This document shows, piece by piece, positions 53,655-64,000 of a stretch of 64,000 nucleotides of DNA. The notes under the pieces were generated by a model. The model ran no database searches, was not told the DNA's origin, and saw only the letters and a list, made by a program, of their open reading frames with translations. A program made the position numbers and the translations under genes. Source of the DNA: Undaria pinnatifida. Taxonomy: Eukaryota; Sar; Phaeophyceae; Laminariales; Alariaceae. Location: NCBI GenBank assembly GCA_012845835.1, contig JABAKD010000003.1, forward strand, positions 557,984 to 621,983, given 5' to 3'. Within the stretch, counting starts at the first letter, position 1. Each line of letters begins with the position of its first letter.

Positions 53655-53780
53655 GAGCAATTGGTAGTGAGGAAGACCGCTGAGGACCGCTGGGCGACGC
53701 GGGACAGCGTGCTGATCATGGGAGACCAGGGCAAGCTGGAAGGTCTCGCCGAAAGCGCCACCGCTGCCGCAAATGTCTAA
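53655..53780 (+). CDS. Methyltransferase last exon
   Basis: From CACGTGACAG (acceptor) to TAA at 53778-53780, 41 codons. It continues EVIFRN with EQLVVRKTAEDRW, the final 'y.vvrK' strand typical of the family. A hydrophilic tail (DSVLIMGDQGKLEGLAESAT) follows. With the putative first exon the protein would be 383 residues, without it about 229. The substrate cannot be told from the sequence. A signal anchor would place the domain in the ER/Golgi lumen. Confidence 0.8.
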   Translation, partial: EQLVVRKTAEDRWATRDSVLIMGDQGKLEGLAESATAAANV

Positions 53781-53904
53781 TAACGACAAACTTTACAACC
53801 AACCATTGTTTTTCTCCAACACAGTGACTAGATACCTCAATAAATAATTTAATGCATACTACGTATCAATTCAAGGCAGCATTAACGCCGTTCCACTTTC
53901 TAGA

Positions 53905-54055
53905 GAAGCAAGGGACAGCGTGATGATCATGGGAGACCAACCAGAAAAGCTAGACGCTTTCCCCAATTGCGCCACCGCTGCCAAAGGCGTCAAAGGACGG
54001 GAAAATACACCGTTTACAGCCATTATTTTACTCTCCAAGGCAGTGACTAGATAGA
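53905..54055 (+). pseudogene. Partial duplicate of the last methyltransferase exon and 3' flank
   Basis: GGGACAGCGTGATGATCATG, GGGAGACCA and GCGCCACCGCTGCCAAA repeat the exon at 53690-53770. The 3' flank word CAGTGACTAGATA is also repeated (53822 and 54042). The copy lacks the EQLVVRK start and the stop is lost. It is about 230 bases downstream, so it is a DNA-level tandem duplication. Confidence 0.7.
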
Positions 54056-54284
54056 TAAAAAAATGGGGGAAAAAATACACTCATTCGAGGCATCGACTTA
54101 AGTTCCTCTTTCGAGGAAGACGATATAGCTGCGTAGTTCGATGTCGCCTCCAACGACCATCCCTCGAATATGGAAGCCTACCAATGTCCTGAATTACTGT
54201 AGCATGAAAGAGGTACATTTCACCATCCCCCGTATGTATATACATACCTCGTAAGCAAGAACGCGCGACTACTAAAGGATTTCA

Positions 54285-54710
54285 CACCTATGGCAGACCA
54301 TCGGTCCCCACATGATGACTTAGATCGTTCAGAAAGATCTGTGTGGTTTAGCTCATGTTTCCGACCGGGAGCCGTGCGATCTGCGTGATCTATCTAGCAC
54401 ATATTTCCTGGTTTCGGATCTGTATTCCCTCATATACAGAGCCTGCACAACATCTCACAACGGCAGCTATTATAGGGTCTACTGTTGCAGATGCTCTATA
54501 TGATCTAAATGATCTAGATGATCTAGATGCTATAGATGCTCTAGACGCTCTATGATCTATATGATCTATATGATCTAGATGCTCTAGATGCTCTAGATTC
54601 TCTATGATCTATATGATCTATATGATCTATAGGATCTATACGATCTATACGATCAATAGGATCTATAGGATCTATATGATCTATATGATCTAGATCGTGA
54701 TATGTCCGAG
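54285..54710. repeat. GATCTA-rich repeat copy plus GATCTATAT array
   Basis: 54285-54490 matches 26490-26700. From 54490 to 54705 it becomes ~20 short units (GATCTATAT, GATCTAGATGCTCTA), all in a GATC/CTAG alphabet. Confidence 0.7.
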
Positions 54711-54827
54711 GAGTGAAAAAAATGGATTTACCGTACATGGGCAAGCACGCACGGCCACTCTCAGCGGGCAGGCAAGGCATGCGCGATCATTTTCACTCAA
54801 GACCCAGCACAAGCACGCCCCATTAAT

Positions 54828-54966
54828 GTTGACGTTGATGTTGATGTTGATGTTGATGTTGATGTTAACGTTGATGCTGATGTTGATGTTGATGTTGATG
54901 TTGACGTTGATGTTGACGTTGATGTTGATGTTGCTGTTGATGTTGATGTTCATGTTCATGTTGATG
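54828..54966 (+). repeat. GTTGATG/GTTGACG hexamer array
   Basis: 23 units of GTTGAT with GTTGAC and GTTCAT variants; the poly-Met/Leu and Asn/Ile ORFs are artefacts. Confidence 0.95.
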
Positions 54967-54969
54967 GGA

Positions 54970-56310
54970 TACGTAGTACCAGGTATATAATATGTAATAT
55001 ATTGGCTTCCCTCGCTGCACCCGCTCTTTTTACCGCCGGAACATCCGGCAAGAGGTTGCCGTATAGGGGCATTGCCTTAGGGATGGAGCAAACTACTATC
55101 CCTGCAAGCACGCGCTACGGCAGAGGTACAGTACCTTTTTTTGGCCTAAATATCTCTGACTGATGATGGGGTTCCCCAGTTCCCAACCAAGGAACACCCC
55201 AATAGTGTTCGAATCCGTTTCTTGGCCCTCCGAAGCGTGACGGGCTTACCCGTTGTACGGACAGATCTGAGACGGTGGGGTTTATTAGAGATGCTGCTTG
55301 TCAGTAACCATCATGTCGTTGCTTTCGATAACAGATTAAAGTCATCTGGTATACATTGCGACTTGTTCGTACAGCAGACAGTTATAATACGTCTGTTAAG
55401 ATGTCGTTAATCGATGCGGTATTTAGCATGCAGAAGTCTCAGCAGTAATAACCTGGATATATGAGACACAGCAGCTTAATAACTTGGATATGTGATGCAC
55501 AGCAGCTTACTGGTTCGCCATATCCAAAAGCTGGCACATGTAGTACGTACGAGCAATGCGGTGTAATCCAATAATGCGGCGGAATAACGTACCTGGAACG
55601 TATAGCAACATTCACGGAATATTACTTTAGGTTGGCTGTCGGGACGTTGACGTAGCTAACCTCCCAGAAGCAAACCTCAGGGAACGTTGCCATAGGCACG
55701 GTAGACCACGAGCAAGCCTCAGGAAACGCTGCTGTGGGTAGATCAGACAACTACCCGTAGAGTACATGTGTCCGTAGATTAAGGCGTTGTGCCGTCTCGA
55801 TCAGGTGATGATCAGGCCCACCTTGATCACTCCTTTTTGCTCACCACCAGCTTTCATCTGCTGAGCAAATAAATCGTCAATCAACATAACGGCTTGGGGT
55901 CGCCGGCCAACGAACTTCTTCTCTTTTCTTCTTTGAAGCTCTTCTAACAGCGCACTTAACCATGAGTCTGCGTTAGCCTCTAAACATTATACAGGCTGTG
56001 TCTTGATCGGGTCATCCGCAAGCGAGCCTACGCAAGCGTATACCAGCTACGGGCTGGCACACGCTACACACCGCCGCCTAAAGTTCAACAGAGGGTTGCG
56101 AGCAGAAATGGTCAAGCGCATACTGCCTACAAGGTTCCCGCTCTGGAGGGAGTAGGCTTGGATCCTGGGGTGTCGCAAGTTGAAAAGGGAGGAACAACTC
56201 TTTGAAAAGTACGTAAAAACAGCATACCTGGTAGTTAGCTACTGCGCAAGTAACCCGCAAGTTCGAAGTTTTAGTTTATATTTAGCTCACTAGTCGGGCA
56301 TCCATATATA
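54970..56310. other. No gene recognised
   Basis: No ORF with motif. A short direct duplication (ACTTGGATATGTGATGCACAGCAGCTTA / CTGGATATATGAGACACAGCAGCTTAA) lies at 55450-55510. Confidence 0.4.
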
Positions 56311-56312
56311 TG

Positions 56313-56470
56313 CGGAAAGCGCGAGAGCGTGAGCTAGCTACAACACTCGATGAAAATCGACGAGCAGTGGGATTGCTGAACCCTGTGCTTGATGAAAATT
56401 GAAGGCAAGAACCGGTGGGGGGAAGGGGCGACACCTGTGACCACGGCTTGTCCAGAAGCTGGACAGTAGA
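56313..56470 (+). mobile_element. SINE body without tRNA head
   Basis: From GCGAGAGCGTGAGCTAGCTA through CTCGATGAAAATCGACGAGC to CGACACCTGTGACCACGGCT it matches the bodies of the SINEs ending at 13017 and 17073 (minus). It is 5' truncated, as expected for reverse-transcribed elements. Confidence 0.6.
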
Positions 56471-56599
56471 TGTGTGTGAACAAAATAAAAATAAAAATAA
56501 AAACTTTTCAAGCTCAAGTAGAGAAGCCCACTCAGCTCGGTCACAGCTTCGGTGACTTGAGTAGCCTGGTGGATAGTGCTTTATATCTAACGCCCCACT

Positions 56600-57500
56600 C
56601 GCAATCAAAATCGGCCTGAGTAATAAACACCTATACGCAGTTGATATCACGTCATTATCTTTCTGACCATCCATGACGTAGTTTTCAATTATTTTCCCCC
56701 CAACCCCGCCCCCCCCCCCCCCCCCCCCCCCCTCCAACGCCCCCTCTTTTCCGACCACCTGCACGATCGCCTAGACCTAGCACCACGCGTATAACAAGCT
56801 GCTACATATCTTTGATCTCACAGCCGAAGTGTATTTGAATATTATTTGTGACCTAAACCTCCTAAAAAATCCCCCCCCCCCCTCTTGCTCTCCCTTACTC
56901 AAACGCCCCACCAAATATCGAAATCTGCCACATCAATAAACACTTCACGCACAAGATATCACCTCATTATCTTTCGAGAGCCATCCATGCCGCTGTGTCC
57001 CCCCCCCCCCCCCCCGCCTCGAACGCCCCCTTCTTCCCCATCACCCGCACCATCGCCTAGACCTAGCACCACACGTATAACAAACACCTCACCTAAAGCC
57101 CTTCCTCCCCCCCCCCCCCCCCCCCCCCGCCCCCCCCCCCGCCCCCACCCCCCACCTCCCCCCCAACCCATCCCAACCCCACCCCCTCGAACACTCCACC
57201 CTCTCTTTACTCACTGATTGTACGACTTACCCCAGGATATACATGATAAACTGATGTATTATTTCCAAAACCGTCACATTTATCCCCTCAAAATAATGTA
57301 TAGTTTCCAGGCACATATTGAGCTGCCCCCCCCGCCCCCCCCACCCCCCCCGCCCCAACCCCCCCCCCCCCCCCCGCCCCCAATAACATACTGGTGCCAA
57401 AACCGTCAGATTTATCCCCTCGAAAGGATTTATTGCTTACATGCACAAATTGCCCCCTTCCCCCCCCCCCCCCCCCCCCCTCCAAACCCGCTCGCTTTTG
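56600..57500. repeat. C-run-rich diverged tandem duplication
   Basis: GATATCAC.TCATTATCTTTC..CCATCCATG followed by a C run and GATCGCCTAGACCTAGCACC occurs at 56640-56795 and 56957-57080. AAAACCGTCA.ATTTATCCCC occurs at 57266 and 57396. C homopolymers of 10-22 bases on the plus strand punctuate the region. Proline/glycine ORFs are artefacts. Confidence 0.7.
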
Positions 57501-57599
57501 ATCAAAACCAGGCCCCCACGTCCTTCAAAACTCCGCCCTCCCCCCCTCACCGGTTATTCAACTTACAAATCACTTGATAAAAGGATACATTTCCCTTCA

Positions 57600-57845
57600 C
57601 AGCTGTCAGATTATGTCCCCCTCAGAAACGGGTTTTATAGTTCCCGCGCACAGACTGACTAAAATCATCCTGTTGACCCTGATAGCTACACTGTAGTTGT
57701 AAGGGGAGTCGCCGACCTATATCCTTAATGAGGACACACAACTCGTAATGCGCGCGATCGGAGTATCACACACAGCTTGCAAAGATGAGTTTCGACGAAA
57801 TCTTCGATCTCACAGCTGGAGTGTATTTTCATTTTTTATAATAAC
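57600..57845. mobile_element. Dispersed element, near-identical to 36808-37035
   Basis: Same order and nearly same bases (AGAAACGGGTTTTATAGTT, CCTGTTGACCCTGATAGCTA, CCTATATCCTTAATGAGGAC, CAGCTTGCAAAGATGAG, GATCTCACAGCTGGAGTGTA). It carries a short extra segment around 57690. Confidence 0.75.
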
Positions 57846-58439
57846 TATTAAGAATAGAATATCTTTTTGCTTTGTTTTGTGATACGTACGGTTTATTGTG
57901 CAACTACAACATTAGACTATGGGATTATATAATCGGTTTTCAATGCACATCCCCTTTTTTTTCTCAAAAGTCGGTACAAGAGATCCTGCCAAGCGAGTCC
58001 TCACATGAGGACGCTCAGAAGGATCATGTGCACTCCTACCGCCGTAGAATGCCTCGCCTACTAAATAACCCTCACGGGGATAGGGGACGCGAATGTCGCG
58101 GAAACCCGGGGATTAGCCTTATCCACGTCCACGGTCGAAAAAGTTGAAAAAAAACGCTTGCCACGCGCGACACACTGCACGGATCACGCCCAAACCGCCA
58201 CGACAGTGAGACCGCAGGGCCCGAATTTTGTGTCCACCCCCTTGAGCGTTTCGGAGATAAAAAGGTGCGAGTAGCACGAAGAGATGTGTCCGAAAACGGA
58301 GACAAAAATGGCAATAAATAATAATGCTGGTGTTTGCTCTCACGTTGAACCCTTCTTGGGGGCGCTTCAGACTCAAAATTTGACAAAGATCAAGGCTACG
58401 GTGCAGGGGAGTATCCCCTTTGTTCCTCTGCGGTGTTAG
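57846..58439. other. No gene recognised
   Basis: ORFs on both strands at 58072-58445 lack motifs and splice support. Confidence 0.35.
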
Positions 58440-58710
58440 AGCCATCCCACGGTAGCGTAGGGTTGCAGCAGAAAGTCCCTGAGCTCCTTACATGAGGAAC
58501 TCAATATTCTCACCCGATACTACATGACTTCGAAGGCATTCGCGCTCGCACAACCCGATCAAGCTTCTATGCCTTAGTGCTAAAACAATACGTACTCGTG
58601 AAACTACTTGATTAATGACCAACCGGTAGTTCCTCACTTGCGGAGCTCAATTGGCCAGGGACTTTTTCGCGCAGAAAGTGCAACCCCTACCGTGGGATGA
58701 CTCCAAGGTC
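58440..58710. mobile_element. MITE-like repeat, family 'ATCCCACGGTAG', copy 3
   Basis: The best preserved copy. Ends ATCCCACGGTAG(CG)TAGGGTTGCA and TGCAACCCCTACCGTGGGAT are inverted. The interior matches 256-540 and 28885-29160. Confidence 0.7.
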
Positions 58711-58779
58711 TAAGCCAGTCGCACGAGTGACTCTGTACCTCACTGCCAAAAGCACGTCAGGCGATTTGCTCGGCGCAGC

Positions 58780-59820
58780 GTAGCTAACCATCCAATTGGG
58801 GATCCGCATCGAAAAATTTAAGCAGCACGAAAAAGCCTATGACCGCGCGTGGAACGGGGGGGGGTGGGTCACTCGCGCGAGTGACCCCGAGTCACTGCAA
58901 ACAAAAGCCCTTTATAAAGGGACATGACCTTTATTATGGTACAGTAGCATTGGTCGAAAAACTAATTCTACGATAGCCCCCCCCAAAAAAACTGCGATTT
59001 TCTTCAACTTGCGTTTCATAGCTGCTCGACACGAGGATGCAACAGAAAGAAATCTGTCACTCTATTTTCTCACTTGCAGAGGGTGATCGAACGATGGCGT
59101 CGGCGGAGTGGTAAGGGGCACCGTCTTTCAGGAGATACAGCTGGGAGCTGGTTTCAAAACCGACGATTTCGTTCAAGAAAAAGTTGAGGGGGCTAGCGTA
59201 GAACGACTCGAAACCAAAAGAAAAACTGGCGATGAACCAGGCTTCGGTAGGGGGGATGTCAATACTCCCCCTTAATGCAACTTTTTTTCACTACCGGATC
59301 TGAGCCACCCGCACGCCAGCGACTCTGTACCTCTCTCACCAAAAACGACTTGACGCGTGCTACGACAAAGTTTTCCTTCGTACACCTCTCTTTGGCTGTT
59401 TCGTTTTTTCTGAATGACGGGGCTCCTTAACCAAAAATCGTCGGAAGTTCGCCATTTTTTTGCCTGATTCTCGTTGTATATACCTTATAGGCCATGCATG
59501 GGATGTTCTATCCGACGGTGGCAGTCTTGTTTTTCTCCAAATCAGTTTTCGGGTTAAGAAAGGTTAAGAAGGACATGACTTAACCTCTTTCCGAAGCGAG
59601 GAACCTCAGAACAAAAGTGGTGAACGTCTATCGCGGCACGCGTCAATTCAGAAAGCAATGTCTTTTTAGCGCAGCGCAGCTTACTGCTCCAATTGCGGAT
59701 TCACATCTCGCAAAATTATTCCATCACGAAAGCGTGAGCCCGCAAGACGAGCAGGGGGCTCACTCTCGCAAGTGACCCTCCGATCCACGGCAAACGAAGG
59801 CCCCGAAAGGGACCCCCCCC
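58780..59820. repeat. ~145-bp direct repeat about 0.9 kb apart
   Basis: 58780-58925 and 59680-59815 share GCGCAGCGTAGCT..CCAATTG.GGAT.C.CATC..AAA, then 'GTGACCC' and 'CACTGCAAACAAAAGCCC'-type DNA. Between them are words of the left-end dispersed repeat. No gene recognised. Confidence 0.5.
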
Positions 59821-59832
59821 CCCTACCATACC

Positions 59833-59993
59833 GAAGCCTGCGACTCGCCGAACATCTCACGGCGTTTTTCGCGCTTGGTGCAAGCAATGCCTGTCTGGTC
59901 GGTGAAGACCCGATGTGCTCCTTTCCGGCATAGCAGGGATGCGAGGGTCTAGGGTCATACGACTACGGCCATGCACAAACTGAGTGCACCTCC
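59833..59993. repeat. Dispersed repeat shared with 51555-51715
   Basis: See the entry at 51555 for the shared word order. Confidence 0.65.
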
Positions 59994-59994
59994 C

Positions 59995-60540
59995 CCCTCC
60001 TCCAGCCGTAGCCTCGGTCGATTAGAGCGTCGGCCACACATGAAGTAGTCCGAGACAATATTTATACTGCTGGTGTAGAATAGAGATGCGTTCGAGCAGC
60101 ACAACGCAGGAAGCCGTGAGGCAAGAGATGAGGCATGAACATAGCTCGGATCGCCTTATCAAGTTGTTCCTACAGCAGTAAACGCTTGGTTAGATCCCTC
60201 GCTCGTCGGTCTTTGGGGTATGCACACTAGGATCAAGTTATAATCAAGTCCCAAAAAGGGTAAATCGGCGCACATGCTACGTACGGTTAGGGTTGCACCC
60301 GTTTTTCTGTGAGGCTCGTAACCACTTAAGGAGCAAAAAAAAACGAACGTGAAAGAAACCCGATGAATAAAATCCCGTGTGGCCTATAGGTAAAAAAAAA
60401 TTAAAAAAATCGTTTTTAATATCACAATACAAGTCTGAATTTCGGGCGATTTCGGGTTAAGGAGGCCCATCCCTTCATTCAGATTGTTTTTGCCCAAAAA
60501 CGGTACACCTCTACTATCGTACGTAGCACCCGCCCGTTAA
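59995..60540. other. No gene recognised
   Basis: 60290-60540 contains fragments of the left-end dispersed repeat (GGGTTGCACCCGTTTTTCT, TTCGGGCGATTTCGGGTTAA). No exon. Confidence 0.35.
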
Positions 60541-60554
60541 CTCGCATAGTCAAG

Positions 60555-60930
60555 TCCGTGGTCACAGGAAAGGCTCCAGTCCCTCTTTTGTTTTGTCATC
60601 ATCCCATTTTTTCATTATCCTCGCACTAATCTCGCGCTCTCCCTCCCAGTAGTAACTCAGATCCGGGGTCACATAGCGGCAGGCCCTTCTCCCCCCTCCC
60701 CACTACGGTACGCGCCTTCATTTTTATCGCGAGAAGAAATCAGCATTTTCTTCCCTTGTCGACTCGCGTCGGACTCTGGAGTACAGGAATAATACCCAAG
60801 AAAATGATCAAAGCAAACCAAAAGTGGTATTATACGTTGAGGTATAGTATGAAAATAAAACAAACTCCAAGATGTGAGATCGAAGATTTCGTCGAAACTC
60901 ATATTTGCAAGTTGTGCGTGATACTGCGAT
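60555..60930. repeat. Reversed copies of two dispersed families
   Basis: 60610-60780 is a reversed 'TTCTCGCGATAAAAATGAAGG' arm. 60850-60930 is a reversed 'CAGCTTGCAAAGATGAG' unit (GATCGAAGATTTCGTCGAAA, ATTTGCAAGTTGTG). Confidence 0.6.
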
Positions 60931-61374
60931 CGCAGGTATATACATAAAGCAGCTGAAGCTCAAGCCGTACGTCCGCCAAAAAACAAAATAAAACAAACGA
61001 AATCGGAAGTTTCAGCACGTATTATACATTATACGAAGAATCAGGCCCACATGACACTGGTACGTGATACGTTTTCAAGACTCGCAGCTGAAACCGACAA
61101 CGTACCTGGTACACCGCATGATGCCACCAAGGAATAAAAGCCGAAAACGTACAAATCCGAGGAGAAAAAGACTAGGCTCAGACAAATTACGTGCACCCCT
61201 AGTTCTCTTGTAATGCTACAATCCATGTGTGTGTCAATTTAACTCAAAGCCATTCGATCGCAATCCAGCGCTATAGCTGGCGCATCCTTCAGTTCCCGTG
61301 GTGGCGACTTTTCATGGGTTTAGCTACAGCTCAACTCGAGGGAGGTCTAACCCTCAGCGACCTCTTCTGGAGAA

Positions 61375-61460
61375 GCCGTGGTCACAGGAGTCGCCCTTCT
61401 CCCCCCCCTCGGTATACGCCTTCGTTTTCATCGCGCATACATATATATATACATATGTAT
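61375..61460. repeat. SINE-body fragment
   Basis: AGCCGTGGTCACAGGAGTCG, a C run, 'GCCTTCGTTTTCATCGCGCATA', as in the reversed SINE body at 16815. Confidence 0.45.
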
Positions 61461-61485
61461 AAGGGTTAGCATTCCCGCAGCTCCG

Positions 61486-61910
61486 CTCTCAACAACATGA
61501 GAAAAAGGTACATAATGGAATGTACCGTTAACAAGACACAGAATGTACCTTAAAAGACACGTCAATGTACCTTTAAAGACACAGAACGCGCCTGTAAGAA
61601 CACATGATATACCAAAAGACGCAGGATGTACCTTTAAAAGACACCACCCAACCTATCTTTTCGGTTACCGACCCCGTCGATTTCCATCGAAATCTTCTCA
61701 CCCGCGCTCTCAACAACATGAGAAAAAGGTACATAATGTAAATGTACCGTTAACAAGACACAGAAAATACCTTCAAAGACACATTGATTTATGTACCTTT
61801 AAAGACACATAACGTGCCTGTAAAAACACATAATATACCTTTAAAAGACACAAAACGTACCTTTAAAAGACACCACCCAACGTATGTTTTCGGTTTCCGA
61901 CCCCGCCGAG
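61486..61910. repeat. ~215-bp tandem duplication with internal GTACCTTTAAAGACACA words
   Basis: CTCTCAACAACATGAGAAAA starts both copies (61487, 61706). Each contains five to six GTACCTTTAAA(A)GACAC words and ends CACCACCCAAC.TAT.TTTTCGG..CCGACCCCG.CGA. Confidence 0.85.
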
Positions 61911-62049
61911 GATCGAAACCCTGGCTCACACGCACAGCGAAAGTGCCAATTAACAGTTTGGAGCTACTTACCACGCTGCAAAAATGCCAAGGTTTTTCAA
62001 GGACCACGACTCGGTCCGCAGGCTGCATCAGGAGGTTTTTAAAACCTCG

Positions 62050-62160
62050 TCGGTCGAGTCGGGTCGGGTCAGGAGCTGTTTGAAATATCACGGGTCGGAT
62101 CGGGTCGGGTCGGGTCGAGTCGAGAGGTTTCTACTCTCGCGGGTCGGGCCGGGTCACCCT
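62050..62160. repeat. GGGTC pentamer run
   Basis: GTCGGGTCGGGTCAGG and GGATCGGGTCGGGTCGGGTC-type DNA. It is short and imperfect. Confidence 0.6.
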
Positions 62161-62389
62161 GTACCCAAAATGTGACCCGCGAGAAATTATCCGAAGCGTG
62201 AAAGGCCCTGAAAAAAAATACTGTCCGACCCTATTTGCACGTGTTTTTTCCCTCAAACCGCGGGTGATTTATCAAAAGGAGGGGTTAAGGCCGCCCTATA
62301 TACACCTCGAATCAAAGGCGTCAGGAGACGGTCAGTCAAGGAAAAACGTCCAGCGTTCAAGGGTGTCAAACCGATCGATTCACACTAAA

Positions 62390-62785
62390 AGCTAGTAGTT
62401 TGGCGTCAGTCAAAGTAAAACATTGGAAGATTGCCGTCTGTTAAGGGCTGAAAGTGCCGTCTCCCGACATCTTCCACATTAAAAGCTAGTATTTTGGCGT
62501 CAGTCAAGGTAAAAAATTGGAAAATTGTCGTCCGTCAAGGGCTAAAAGTGCCGTCTCCCGACATATTCCACCCTAAAACCTACCAGGTAGTAGTTTGGCG
62601 TCAGTCAAGGTAAAATATTGAAAAATTGCCGTCCGTCAAGGGCTGAAAGTGCCGCCTCCCGACATCTTTCACACTAAAACCTCAGTAGTTTGCCGCCAGT
62701 CAAGGTAAAACATTGAAAAATTGAACATTGCCGTCTACAGTCAAGGCGTCAAAGAATTTAAGTGCCGTTTCCTGACATTCTAGCC
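62390..62785. repeat. ~100-bp tandem repeat, 4 units
   Basis: Units contain CTAGTAGTTTGGCGTCAGTC, AAGGTAAAA.ATTG.AAAATTG, CCGTCCGTCAAGGGCTGAAAG and TGCCGTCTCCCGACATCTTC. Starts fall near 62392, 62484, 62587 and 62688. Confidence 0.85.
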
Positions 62786-64000
62786 TAGAACTAAACAGAC
62801 GAAACTGTCGACGAAAACGTCCCCCCCACCCCCCCCCGGCCACCACGTTCAGAGACTGATTGGTTCAACTTCTTCGCATCACCCTGTTTACCCTGGTACT
62901 ACCATGCTAAATTTTACCAGGTATATTGATCATAGAGTAGTGGTCTAATCACATGAGGAATTGCTGCTGAACTACTACATAACGCGATGAAAACCTGCCT
63001 CCCATGACCGATGGCCACTAAAGGGCGCGGATGGCCGACGCCCGGAGCTAGAAAACGGTAAAACAAAAAAATAGTGCCAAGCTGCGTATTGGATTCTCAC
63101 CCCCTCCTCGTTCTCCCGCCCTCTACCACCAAAAGGAACGAAGGCGGGTCGTGCATAACATACATAGCGCCAATCTACGTACTGGACCCCCCCCCTCTCC
63201 CCCCGCTTCCCGCCGTCCTCCCGCATTCACCGAGGACAAATAAAACGTGCACCGCCCTGTCCGAAAAGTACAAGGACCGTCCTTCTATTTCCAGAGAAGA
63301 GTGGTGAAACTAAACAAAACAGTAAAAACTGTGCCGACCGCGCTGACGCTTTCGAGACATTGCAAAGCTGCATCGATTGCGATACATCATCTACACGCGC
63401 ACGTAGTAGACGACCGCGAGAGAGCAGTTAGACTTTTGATTGTGATAAATCAATTATTATAACCGTGGCTGTCGACACGCACGTTGCTGGTTGCCAAAAG
63501 CTAACTTCTTGCCAAGTCGATCGAAAGGACTCAGTTACAAGTCGATTTCGATCAATCAGCCACACACACCGATCGACACATAAACCAACGACAAAAAAAA
63601 GAAAACACACATCATACCCGGGGAGAAAAAACGCGAGAAACCAAGTTAAATAATGCACTCGTACACGCCTTTGAAAAATCAACCGACAAACAAATGCTTG
63701 CGACGCAATCAACCCTAAATACGTACAAAGTACACCTTGATAGCGGCAAAATTACAAGGGTATGTTAGGTGTCAAGGAAATAGTGGGGCACTAGTCCGTT
63801 TGACCACTTACTTGCAAAAGGTTAACCAACAGCTTACCCAAACTAAGCCTTATAACATAGGTAAGGTATACCTATATGTTAAGATACGGCCTCGAAAGGC
63901 CTGTAGGTATCCGAATTTTAGATCATTAGGATGGGTTTCGTATGATAAGGTTGGCGGTTTATATTCGGGGAAGTTAGGAATTAGATCGGAGGCACGCGCC
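62786..64000. other. No gene recognised
   Basis: 63070-63215 holds a diverged ~90-bp duplication (AGTGCCAAGCTGCGTATTGGA / AGCGCCAATCTACGTACTGGA followed by C-rich DNA). A 21-bp block at 63878-63898 recurs at 53433-53453. No exon could be supported. Confidence 0.4.

Noticed and set aside
62050-62160. Telomere-like repeat
   Set aside because: The unit is GGGTC and imperfect; it is not a known telomeric unit such as TTAGGG or TTTAGGG and is interstitial.

Overview
This window is nuclear DNA of a eukaryote, most likely a photosynthetic stramenopile (an ochrophyte such as a brown, yellow-green or raphidophyte alga). Three things point there. Coding sequence comes in short exons (104-462 bases) with GT-AG borders and introns from 0.5 kb to more than 20 kb. 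One protein begins with a signal peptide followed by an aromatic residue and a basic/hydroxylated stretch, the pattern of plastid import in algae with red secondary plastids, and continues into a PDZ + ferredoxin-like architecture. A retroelement protein carries a chromodomain/SH3-like C-terminus of a kind I associate with ochrophyte repeats. The clade is an inference, not proven. There are no bacterial operons, rRNA genes or CRISPR arrays, and no intact tRNA gene.

Three genes can be assembled from exons whose phases agree. (1) Minus strand: a plastid-targeted PDZ/2Fe-2S-like protein, exon 1 at 24069-23773 and exon 2 at 1192-884. The two exons hold complementary halves of one PDZ domain, so if they form one gene the intron is about 22.6 kb; the rest lies beyond the left edge. 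(2) Plus strand: a membrane-anchored C-terminal J-domain protein, exons 25860-26019, 27517-27769, 30382-30485 and 30989-31112; its 5' end is uncertain (possible exon at 21510-21737). (3) Plus strand: a class I SAM-dependent methyltransferase with a putative signal-anchor first exon at 37548-38009 and catalytic exons 46895-47011, 49489-49629, 50307-50453, 52696-52854 and 53655-53780; one intron has a GC donor. No functional link between the three genes is visible.

Most of the remaining DNA is repeats. From left to right: decayed copies of a ferredoxin-domain exon (1-225); a 4.7-kb higher-order satellite (3748-8470); a second tandem array (8880-10640); tRNA-derived SINE copies (12735-13017, 16804-17073); a ~210-bp satellite (13800-14720) that recurs at 41440-42740; an element with ~370-bp inverted ends (16402-18276); GGCCC-rich arrays (18310-18700, 22110-22840); a hAT-like non-autonomous element with perfect 15-bp TIRs and an 8-bp target duplication (18748-19592); a 1.17-kb TIR transposon with a transposase remnant (31593-32764); a chromodomain retroelement between two 258-bp LTR-like repeats (38876-41026); a 5'-truncated LINE flanked by a 17-bp duplication (44544-45421); and several minisatellites in the methyltransferase introns. 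Many short MITE-like families recur on both strands.

Intergenic and intronic stretches where I recognise nothing are listed as such. All exon borders come from reading splice motifs, phase and domain continuity; no transcript or homology search was available.
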